A stretch of 7,439 nt of DNA, from positions 1 through 7,439 of the forward strand of contig CAMYWI010000059.1 in the NCBI GenBank assembly GCA_947302675.1, in the 5' to 3' direction. A program made the position numbers and the translations under genes. A model generated the notes under the pieces. That model worked only from the letters and a program-made list of their open reading frames with translations, ran no database searches and was not told the DNA's origin. Positions 1-5,741 of this stretch are shown here, one piece after another. The DNA is from an uncultured Selenomonadales bacterium (lineage in GTDB: Bacteria > Bacillota_C > Negativicutes > Selenomonadales > Selenomonadaceae). Every line of letters starts with the position of its first letter. The first letter of the stretch is position 1.

Positions 1-1863
1 GGTGAAATTTACGCGGGCGGCTACATGTTTATGCGCTACTTCGCCAAGCAAGCAGGCACTGATACGACTTTTGATTACGACACCTATCATAAAACCGTTT
101 CAACAGACTCGCTGAACTTCGCGACGAATTATCATGACACGGTGACAATGCGCGGCTCCTCCAACGCCGACACCATTACAAACAGCGGCTATAACGTCAC
201 GATCTCGGCGGGCAATGGCAACGACGTTATCAAAACTTATTCCGACACGGTCAGCATCGGCGGCGGCAACGGCAAGGATACTGTTTTCAACGAAGGCTCC
301 TACGTCACTATCACAGGCGGCAAAGGTAATGATTCGGTTGAAAGTAAAGGCTCCTATGTCATGATTAGCGGCGGGGCGGGCAACGATTACCTTTCCAGTG
401 AAGGCGAAAACGTCACGATAGACGGCGGCAACGGATCAGATACCATTTCAAACAGTAGCACCAACGTTTCAATCAGCGGCGGCGAAGGCTCCGACTTCAT
501 TTTTAATTACCGCGCAAGTGTCTCTGTAGACGGCGGCAACGGCAACGACACGATTTCCAACAGCGGCACGTCATCATATATTTTACTGGGCGCGGGCAAC
601 GATTCTATTCTAAATATATCCGAAAAAGTTACGATAAACGGCGGCGCGGCTAACGATTCTATTCAAAATCGCGGTGCCTCCTCCAAAATTTACGGCGGGG
701 CGGGCAACGACATTATCTTGAACGACTCCGCGACGTTGCTTGGCACAATCTCCAGCTCAAAGTCTACTCTTTACGGCGGGGCGGGCAACGACTCAATCAC
801 TAACACGGAAAGCCGCGTTAAAATTTATGGGCAGGACGGCGCGGACAGCATTTCCAATTCGGGCAATCGTGTAAGCATTTTTGGCGGCGCAGGTATCGAT
901 TCAATTTCAAATGACGCAACGCGCGTAAAAATTTACGGTCAAGACGGCGCGGATAGCATTAGCAATTCCGGCAAGCGGGTCAGCATTTACGGCGGCGCGA
1001 GTGATGATTATATTGCAAATAGCGGCGCGAGCGTTTCAATAAGCGGCGACGACGGCAATGATTTCATTTCAAACAGCGGCAACTTGTCGTATATTTCACT
1101 GGGCGCAGGCAATGACACTTTCCAAAACTTTGCAAACTCAATCAGCGCGGACGGCGGCTCCGGCAGGAACAGAATTATCAATCGCGGCGATAACTTTACA
1201 CTGACGGGCGGCGCGGGCAGAGATACGATTTACAATTATGGCGAAAAGACATCTTTGACGGGCGGCAACGGCAATGATTACATTTTCAACAGCGGCACGA
1301 GCGTCACGAGTTCGGGCGGCGCGGGCAATGATTATATTCGCAATGAAGGCGTCGAAGTTTACATACTCGGCGGCGCGGGCAACGACACTATCCGCAACGA
1401 CAGCAATCACGTAACTTTGTCGGGCGGCAAGGGCGACGATTATCTTAGAAATTCGGGCGGCAAGCACATCACCTATCGCTTTGGAAAAAATCTGGGCAAT
1501 GATACCGTCGTCGGTTTCAACGACGCTGACACCGTGAAAATCGTCAGCGGGAAATACACCGCGAGCGCGAGCGGCAAAAATGTCGTTGTCAAAGTTGGGT
1601 CGAGTACTCTCACGCTCAGGAACGCCGTCGGCAAGGAAATTAACTTCGTCAGCTCTTCCGGCAAGACTTCAACCAAAACTTACAAGGCAAGCGCGAAAAC
1701 TCTTGACTTGCTCGCCGATGATAACTTTATCACGTCGAATAATCTCAGCGAACTTGTTAAAGATAAAAATGTTGAGACGTACTCGGCAAGCGAACTCGCT
1801 TTGAACGTTAAGGAACTCGGCATGAAAAATAATCTCGTCACCTACAGCGGCAGTAAAAAATAA
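1..1863 (+). CDS. RTX-like calcium-binding repeat protein (5'-truncated)
   Basis: The reading frame is open from base 1 through the ATG codons at 25 and 31, so the true start lies upstream; 620 residues are visible. Residues 1-51 are the end of an unidentified upstream domain containing GGYMFMRYFAKQ. Residues 52-492 are 24 units of about 18 residues with consensus GGxGNDxIxNSGxxVxIx. The first nine residues of each unit match the RTX nonapeptide GGxGxDxUx, known to bind Ca2+ in a parallel beta-roll; the second nine are degenerate. The last 128 residues start with a GNDTVVGFNDADTV segment typical of the end of RTX arrays, then a serine/lysine-rich tail. RTX proteins are usually exported by type I secretion through an uncleaved C-terminal signal, so an extracellular or surface location is inferred; no transporter genes are in the window. 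Function is unknown: adhesin, protease and S-layer-like roles are all possible. The RTX-type assignment is firm. Confidence 0.9.
   Translation, partial: GEIYAGGYMFMRYFAKQAGTDTTFDYDTYHKTVSTDSLNFATNYHDTVTMRGSSNADTITNSGYNVTISAGNGNDVIKTYSDTVSIGGGNGKDTVFNEGSYVTITGGKGNDSVESKGSYVMISGGAGNDYLSSEGENVTIDGGNGSDTISNSSTNVSISGGEGSDFIFNYRASVSVDGGNGNDTISNSGTSSYILLGAGNDSILNISEKVTINGGAANDSIQNRGASSKIYGGAGNDIILNDSATLLGTISSSKSTLYGGAGNDSITNTESRVKIYGQDGADSISNSGNRVSIFGGAGIDSISNDATRVKIYGQDGADSISNSGKRVSIYGGASDDYIANSGASVSISGDDGNDFISNSGNLSYISLGAGNDTFQNFANSISADGGSGRNRIINRGDNFTLTGGAGRDTIYNYGEKTSLTGGNGNDYIFNSGTSVTSSGGAGNDYIRNEGVEVYILGGAGNDTIRNDSNHVTLSGGKGDDYLRNSGGKHITYRFGKNLGNDTVVGFNDADTVKIVSGKYTASASGKNVVVKVGSSTLTLRNAVGKEINFVSSSGKTSTKTYKASAKTLDLLADDNFITSNNLSELVKDKNVETYSASELALNVKELGMKNNLVTYSGSKK
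154..1476 (+). repeat. 24-unit tandem array of 54-bp RTX-like coding repeats
   Basis: Units begin at 154 and recur every 54 bases, each usually starting GGCGGC (Gly-Gly). The single break in phase is the unit at 694-774, which is 81 bases because of nine extra residues, half a unit. The first unit (GSSNADTI) and the last (GGKGDDYL) are the edges. Units at 532 and 1099 to 1045 show a related exception: the units starting at 586 and 1099 begin LGAGND rather than GGAGND, each preceded by a SYI segment. Units at 829 and 937 begin GQDGAD and are near-identical in protein. Synonymous codons differ widely between copies, so the array is old rather than freshly expanded. Confidence 0.93.
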
Positions 1864-1873
1864 TCTGCGCGGC

Positions 1874-1914
1874 AAAAAAAATTAACCGCTCCCAAGTTCG
1901 AGAGCGGTTTTTTT
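1874..1914. terminator. Bidirectional intrinsic terminator shared by converging genes
   Basis: An 8-bp perfect stem, AACCGCTC (1884-1891) with GAGCGGTT (1902-1909), has a 10-base loop. It is followed on the plus strand by seven T (1908-1914, overlapping the stem end) and on the minus strand by eight T (bases 1881-1874). It can therefore end both the RTX gene (stop at 1861-1863) and the minus-strand trkA/CAP transcript, whose stop codon (1913-1915) overlaps the T tract. Confidence 0.9.
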
Positions 1915-2383
1915 ATCCTCTGAAGTGCTGAACCCAATAGTGCTTGTATTTCGAGTTGCTTTGATAATAATAGACGACGCCCATTTCCGTGAAGTTTTTG
2001 TTCAACATGTTGTCGCGGTGAGTTTTTGAATCCATCCAGGCTTGAACGACTTGTTGAGGCGAAGACTGCCCGCCCGCCAAATTTTCTCCGAGCATGTGTC
2101 CTATCTGCGGCATTGCCGTAAAACATTTCGAGCCGTCGGGGCGCGTGTGTGAAAATTTTATCGGCAACTCCTTCGCCCGAACGTAAGCACTCGACGCCAA
2201 ATCTTTTGCTAACTTCAAAGGCAACGCGCCGACCCTAGCTCGCTCCAAATTCACCAGCCGTAAAACTTCCATTGGAAAATTATTCGTGTCTTCCCGATTC
2301 GCCCAACGCGCACTTTGCGCCGACGCCACCGATAAATTTATCGTCAGCCAAAAAATTATCAGCCCTGTTAAAAATTTTCTCAT
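1913..2383 (-). CDS. Secreted CAP-domain (YkwD/SCP-like) protein
   Basis: 156 residues. Residues 1-22 are a signal peptide: MRKF, a hydrophobic stretch (LIIFWLTINLSVA) and an ASA cleavage site before Q23. The rest is one CAP domain of the bacterial YkwD type: NLERARVGALPL (45-56), FSHTRPDG with His79, GENLAGG with Glu100, AWMDSKTHRDNML with His122, TEMGVVYY with Glu133, and the closing YWVQHF strand. These His/Glu residues fit the conserved CAP cavity. The biochemical role of bacterial CAP proteins is mostly unsettled; extracellular action is inferred from the signal peptide. The ATG at 2383 is preferred to the GTG at 2392, because the GTG lies inside the best Shine-Dalgarno match. The gene starts 15 bases after the trkA stop with no promoter between, so it is probably co-transcribed with trkA and ends at the shared terminator. 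Confidence 0.9.
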   Translation of the reverse strand: MRKFLTGLIIFWLTINLSVASAQSARWANREDTNNFPMEVLRLVNLERARVGALPLKLAKDLASSAYVRAKELPIKFSHTRPDGSKCFTAMPQIGHMLGENLAGGQSSPQQVVQAWMDSKTHRDNMLNKNFTEMGVVYYYQSNSKYKHYWVQHFRG

Positions 2384-2387
2384 TGCA

Positions 2388-2397
2388 ATCACCGCCT
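2388..2397 (-). promoter_or_regulatory. Ribosome binding site that decides the CAP protein start
   Basis: Read on the minus strand, AGGCGGTGAT matches the full anti-Shine-Dalgarno complement AGGAGGTGAT at nine of ten bases and lies four bases before the ATG at 2383 (eight bases from its AGGCGG core). The alternative GTG start at 2392-2390 is within this site and would have no binding site of its own. Confidence 0.75.
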
Positions 2398-2398
2398 G

Positions 2399-3739
2399 TC
2401 AATTAAACCATGTCATGACTTCTTTAGCCGCGCCGCGCAGGCAGAATAAAATCGTCCTGTCGCCCGGCATGAGGATTGTGTTGCCGTTGGGTATCGCCGC
2501 TTTATTTTTTCGCACGTACGCGCAAACCAAGCACGACTTCGGCAACTTCACGTCCATTAACTTTTTCCCCGCAACTCTCGCGCCGCTTTGAACAATGACT
2601 TCGACCGCCTCAGCTCGTGCGCCCTCCAAAATCGAGACGCTCACGACGCCGCCGCGCCTCACGAACGCCAAGACTTCCGCCGCCGACAACAGCCGCGCAG
2701 AAATTACCACGTCCACGCCAACTTTTTCTATCAAGTCCGCGTACTCCGTCCTGTAAACGCGCACGACGGTTTTCTTCGCGCCCAAATGCTTCGCCAACAG
2801 TGCCATCATTAAATTCAACTTGTCGTCTTCCGTCAAGCAGACAACCACGTCCGCCGACGCAATTCCTTCCTGCGCGAGCAAGTCAACGTTGGTGCCGTCG
2901 CCGTAAATCGCGATTGAGTCGCCCGTCAAAAGTTGCGCAATTTCTTCGCAGCGGTCGCGATCTTTTTCAATGACCTTGACATTGACGCCCGCATTTATCA
3001 GCATGACAGCCAGCGTCCGCGCAATCCTGCCCGCGCCGATTATCATAACCCGTTCCAACTTTCGCGAGTTGCTCTGAATAAAATTCGTGCTGAAACTTTC
3101 TATCGCGTCGGGAAATCCTATGAAGTAGGCGTTGTCGCGAGCCTTCAACATGTCGTCGCCGTGCGGAATTATCATTTGATGATCTCTGAAAATTAAGCCG
3201 GCAAGAACTCCTTCCGGTAGCCGCAACTTTTTAAAGGGTATGTCGATATACTTGCTGTCCTTGCGGATTTTGACCTCGAACAGGCGAACTTTGCCGCCCG
3301 CGAAGTCGTCAACGTCGAGCGCGGCGGGCGTCATGAGGATTCGATAAATTTCGTGCGCGGCAATCATTTCGGGATTGAGCATTAGGTCAATGTCGAAATT
3401 TTTTTTGAGATAATCCTTCGCCTCGCTGAGGAATTGCATGTCGCGAATGCGGGCGATTGTATGTTTGACGCCGTGCTTTTTGGCGAGAATGCAGGCGACC
3501 ATGTTGACCTCGTCCACCGCCGTAACCGCGATAAAAACGTCCGCGCCGTTGACGTCGGGGTCGTCCATAGTAATGGGGCTTGCGCCGTTCGCGACAATCG
3601 TCAGCACGTCGAGATTATTTTTGACGGCGGTCAGCTGGCTTTCCTCGCGGTCGATAACCGTCACTTCCATTTGTTCGTTGCTCAAAAGTTCGGCAATCGT
3701 GTAGCCGAGCTTGCCCGCGCCGACAATCACAACACGCAT
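2399..3739 (-). CDS. trkA: Trk-type K+ uptake regulatory subunit TrkA
   Basis: 446 residues, close to the usual length of about 450-460 for duplicated TrkA. It is a cytoplasmic NAD(H)-binding gating ring that controls a TrkH/KtrB-type K+ channel. Order: RCK-N domain 1 (1-120) with GAGKLG (7-12) and acidic Asp30 ending strand 2, plus the TAVDEVNM segment (73-80); RCK-C 1 (about 140-215); RCK-N 2 (230-350) with GAGRIA (235-240), Glu258 ending strand 2 and GDGTN (280-284); RCK-C 2 (365-446). The second nucleotide motif has Ala in place of the third Gly, which is often seen in TrkA second halves. The ATG at 3739 is preceded by GAGGA at good spacing. No TrkH partner is in the window: the upstream neighbour is a radical SAM gene and the downstream one a CAP gene. 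I find no strong promoter immediately upstream. Confidence 0.95.
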   Translation of the reverse strand: MRVVIVGAGKLGYTIAELLSNEQMEVTVIDREESQLTAVKNNLDVLTIVANGASPITMDDPDVNGADVFIAVTAVDEVNMVACILAKKHGVKHTIARIRDMQFLSEAKDYLKKNFDIDLMLNPEMIAAHEIYRILMTPAALDVDDFAGGKVRLFEVKIRKDSKYIDIPFKKLRLPEGVLAGLIFRDHQMIIPHGDDMLKARDNAYFIGFPDAIESFSTNFIQSNSRKLERVMIIGAGRIARTLAVMLINAGVNVKVIEKDRDRCEEIAQLLTGDSIAIYGDGTNVDLLAQEGIASADVVVCLTEDDKLNLMMALLAKHLGAKKTVVRVYRTEYADLIEKVGVDVVISARLLSAAEVLAFVRRGGVVSVSILEGARAEAVEVIVQSGARVAGKKLMDVKLPKSCLVCAYVRKNKAAIPNGNTILMPGDRTILFCLRGAAKEVMTWFN

Positions 3740-3792
3740 CTTGAATTCCTCATTCCCAAAATTTTTTTAACGTCACGGGTAGTCGAAACGTT

Positions 3793-3924
3793 GGGGGGCG
3801 TCATGGATGACGCCCTTGAGCCGCGTTTTGAACAGGATGTTCAAAGCGGCACGCCCCCGCGAGGCGAATTTCTTTGGCGAATGCAACGTCGTTGCATGAG
3901 GTTTCTTTCTTCGCTGAAAGAAAG
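3793..3924. repeat. Cluster of four hairpins, candidate dispersed palindromic element
   Basis: This occupies most of the 204-base spacer between the radical SAM gene and trkA. In order: GGGCGTCAT (3796-3804) with ATGACGCCC (3807-3815), a perfect 9-bp arm pair; GCCGC plus TTTGAACA (3820-3834, with a 2-base bulge) with TGTTCAAA plus GCGGC (3838-3850); ATGCAAC-GTC-GTTGCAT (3881-3897), 7-bp arms; and TTTCTTTC (3902-3909) with GAAAGAAA (3916-3923), 8-bp arms. None has the T tract of an intrinsic terminator. The dense succession of unrelated stems resembles composite intergenic repeats, but copy number elsewhere in the genome cannot be judged here. It might also form a structured leader for trkA. 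Confidence 0.6.
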
Positions 3925-3943
3925 TAGATCCTAATTCGTCAAA

Positions 3944-5551
3944 TCAAGACGAAAGGATATTTTCGCAAACCCCACACCGCTTGCAACCTTCAAAGCACTG
4001 CGGCGTTGATTTTAAATCTTTAGCCCGATTAAATTCCTCAATCAGATATTTTTTGCTGAAACCTTGATTCAAAAAGTCCCACGCCAAATTTTCTTCAAAC
4101 GGTATCTTGCGCAGATAAAATTCTTTGTCGAGGTTGAAATTTTTCTTGAAGTCCTGCGCCGTCTCCGATTGCAGAATTATTTCGGAAAGTTTTCTGTCGC
4201 CGCGCGAGAGTATAGCTTGAATCTCCGCCGACTTCACCGACTCCGAAATTATTTCGACACCGCGCACTGATTTTAAACTCCCGCGCAGAATTTTTAAAGC
4301 CGCGTCGAGATATTTTTTCTCCGCGAACGGCGACCATTGAAACGGCGTGAACGGCTTAGGCACGAACGGATTTACGCTCAACGTCAGCCGCCCGTCGCAG
4401 AATTTTTTGACCCGCGCGGAAAGTTTCGCGATCTCTTCCACGTCCGATAGTTCCTCGAACGGCAACCCTATCATGAAGTATAATCGGTAATTCTTAATGC
4501 CGGCTTTGATTCCGAGTTCGATTGCATTAAAAATATTTTCCTCTGTGATTCCCTTGTTGACGACGCGGCGCATTTTTTCCGAGCCGACTTCCGGCGCGAT
4601 TGTCAGCGTCTTCAAGCCGCTCGCCGCCAAACTTTTTACAAGCTCTTCCGTCACAGAATCCGCGCGGAAACTCGCAACCGACATTTGAAGTTTCTCGCCG
4701 AGAATAAATTTGCAAAGCTCATCGATTTGCGGGTAGTCGGAAATTGCCGCGCCCATAAGACCGATTTTCTTCCCGAACTTTTTTGCGGCGTGAATATTTT
4801 TCTTAAGCACGTCAAGCGAACGATTACGCGGCTTGCGAAAACAATAGCCCGCCATGCAAAAGCGGCAATGCCGCCCGCAACCTCGCGCCGTCTCAATCAG
4901 ATACATATTAAATTCGGCGTCGTCGGTTAAGATTGTCGAGTGCGCGGGGAAGTCGTCGAGATTTTTAATCCACTGCCGCGAAATTTTTTTAGGGAAGGCA
5001 GGAACATAAACGCCCGCGAGTTGTGAAAACCTTTCAAGGCGTCGACTGCGCGGGAGATTTTCTGTAGAAATAATTTCGTCGATAAGCGGCGGCAGAATTA
5101 CTTCTCCCTCGCCGATAACAAAGGCGTCGAAAATTTCTGCGAGCGGCTCCGGATTAAACGTGGCGCAAGGTCCGCCCGCAATGATTATCGGGTCAAGGTC
5201 GGTGCGCTCCGACGCGCGAGGATTTATTTTGCCGAGCTTGAGCATTTTCACGACGTTGAAATAATCCGGCTCGAAACTCACCGCAAAGCCAATGACTTGA
5301 AATTTATTCAGCGGCGTCTGCGTCTCAACGCTTAGCAACTTATCGAACGCGGGCAAAAAAAATCTTTCGCAACTTGTATCCGCCCGCGCGTTCAAAAGTT
5401 CGTAGATGATGTGAATGCCCAAGTTCGACATGCCGACGCGATAAAAATTCGGATACGCCAGCGCAAACTTGAGCCGCCCGCCCGTCTGCTCGACAAGATT
5501 TTTTTCGCGAGATAATTTTATTCGTAATTCCTCTTCGTAACTCCGCGCCAT
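3944..5551 (-). CDS. Radical SAM protein with B12-binding-like N-terminal domain (COG1032 type)
   Basis: 535 residues. The N-terminal part (about 25-160) is a Rossmann-like domain of the B12-binding type with YPNFYRVGMSNLG (33-45) and AGGPCATFNPEPLAEIFDAF (125-144), then GEGE (147-150). The usual cobalamin motif DxHxxG is absent, so B12 binding is not supported. The radical SAM core (about 210-420) carries CGRHCRFC (Cys225, Cys229, Cys232), the CX3CX2C ligand set for a 4Fe-4S cluster that cleaves S-adenosylmethionine, followed by APEVGSEKMRRVVNKGI (319-335) and the YFMIGLP strand (358-364). The C terminus adds a second cysteine cluster, CFEGCKRCGVC (519-529). The substrate is unknown. The ATG at 5551 has GGAGGA seven bases upstream. 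It resembles TIGR03960-like proteins but lacks the usual DUF2344 and RNase G neighbours, so I assign only the superfamily. Confidence 0.88.
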   Translation of the reverse strand: MARSYEEELRIKLSREKNLVEQTGGRLKFALAYPNFYRVGMSNLGIHIIYELLNARADTSCERFFLPAFDKLLSVETQTPLNKFQVIGFAVSFEPDYFNVVKMLKLGKINPRASERTDLDPIIIAGGPCATFNPEPLAEIFDAFVIGEGEVILPPLIDEIISTENLPRSRRLERFSQLAGVYVPAFPKKISRQWIKNLDDFPAHSTILTDDAEFNMYLIETARGCGRHCRFCMAGYCFRKPRNRSLDVLKKNIHAAKKFGKKIGLMGAAISDYPQIDELCKFILGEKLQMSVASFRADSVTEELVKSLAASGLKTLTIAPEVGSEKMRRVVNKGITEENIFNAIELGIKAGIKNYRLYFMIGLPFEELSDVEEIAKLSARVKKFCDGRLTLSVNPFVPKPFTPFQWSPFAEKKYLDAALKILRGSLKSVRGVEIISESVKSAEIQAILSRGDRKLSEIILQSETAQDFKKNFNLDKEFYLRKIPFEENLAWDFLNQGFSKKYLIEEFNRAKDLKSTPQCFEGCKRCGVCENILSS

Positions 5552-5575
5552 CTAATTCCTCCAACTTTTTTCCGC

Positions 5576-5604
5576 ATAATATCAAAAAAAAATCATTGCG
5601 GCAA
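5576..5604 (-). promoter_or_regulatory. Sigma-70-type promoter for the radical SAM gene
   Basis: On the minus strand a -35 box TTGCCG (5604-5599, four of six consensus bases) is followed by exactly 17 bases and a -10 box TATTAT (5581-5576, five of six). Transcription would begin near 5569, leaving a leader of about 18 bases that carries the GGAGGA ribosome binding site. It lies downstream of a strong terminator, consistent with an independent unit. Confidence 0.6.
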
Positions 5605-5663
5605 ATTTGTTTGAGCGCGGCGACTAACTCAGGTTATCTTAACGTCGAAACGCGACAACTGGA

Positions 5664-5680
5664 TGCAACATCATGTTGCC
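5664..5680. repeat. GCAAC palindrome next to the terminator
   Basis: GCAACAT (5665-5671) and ATGTTGC (5673-5679) form near-perfect inverted arms around a single C. The sequence ATGCAAC-(A)TC-(AT)GTTGC is similar to the palindrome at 3881-3897. It abuts the A9 tract of the neighbouring terminator, but on the minus strand it lies after the terminator's T tract, so it is not the terminator stem itself. Confidence 0.5.
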
Positions 5681-5727
5681 AAAAAAAAATCCCTCGCGCA
5701 AATTTTAGGCAAGGGATTAAATTTTTT
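5681..5727 (-). terminator. Intrinsic terminator of the ATP-grasp gene
   Basis: Read on the minus strand, AATCCCTTGC (5718-5709) pairs with GCGAGGGATT (5697-5688) with one T-G wobble, giving a stem of about 10-11 bp, and is followed by nine T (5689-5681). It lies about 15-25 bases beyond the stop codon at 5742. A T6 run on the other side (5722-5727) makes it symmetric, though no plus-strand gene here would need it. Confidence 0.88.
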
Positions 5728-5741
5728 CTTATGCGGCAAAA

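Noticed and set aside
25..33. ATG codons at 25 and 31 as the start of the RTX protein
   Set aside because: The frame is open from base 1 with protein-like sequence (GEIYAGGY), no ribosome binding site precedes them, and RTX proteins are normally longer; the gene is cut by the window edge.
1138..1467. Minus-strand open frame (109 codons) rich in alanine inside the RTX array
   Set aside because: Its repeats are simply the reverse reading of the GGC-rich 54-bp units; there is no ribosome binding site and the plus-strand frame is clearly coding.
154..1476. CRISPR-like array
   Set aside because: The 54-bp periodicity is uninterrupted in-frame protein coding sequence with no spacer structure.
2384..2392. 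GTG start at 2392 for the CAP protein
   Set aside because: The codon falls inside the best Shine-Dalgarno match, which is correctly spaced for the ATG at 2383.
3740..3800. Promoter for trkA directly upstream of its start
   Set aside because: Only a weak TAAAAA-like -10 with no credible -35 is present; I could not support a call.
3793..3924. Intrinsic terminator for the radical SAM gene in the hairpin cluster
   Set aside because: None of the four stems is followed by a run of T on the minus strand.
3434..3934. Plus-strand open frame (166 codons) over the start of trkA and the spacer
   Set aside because: It lies antisense to trkA and reads through the hairpin cluster; the composition is that of a shadow frame and no recognisable domain appears.
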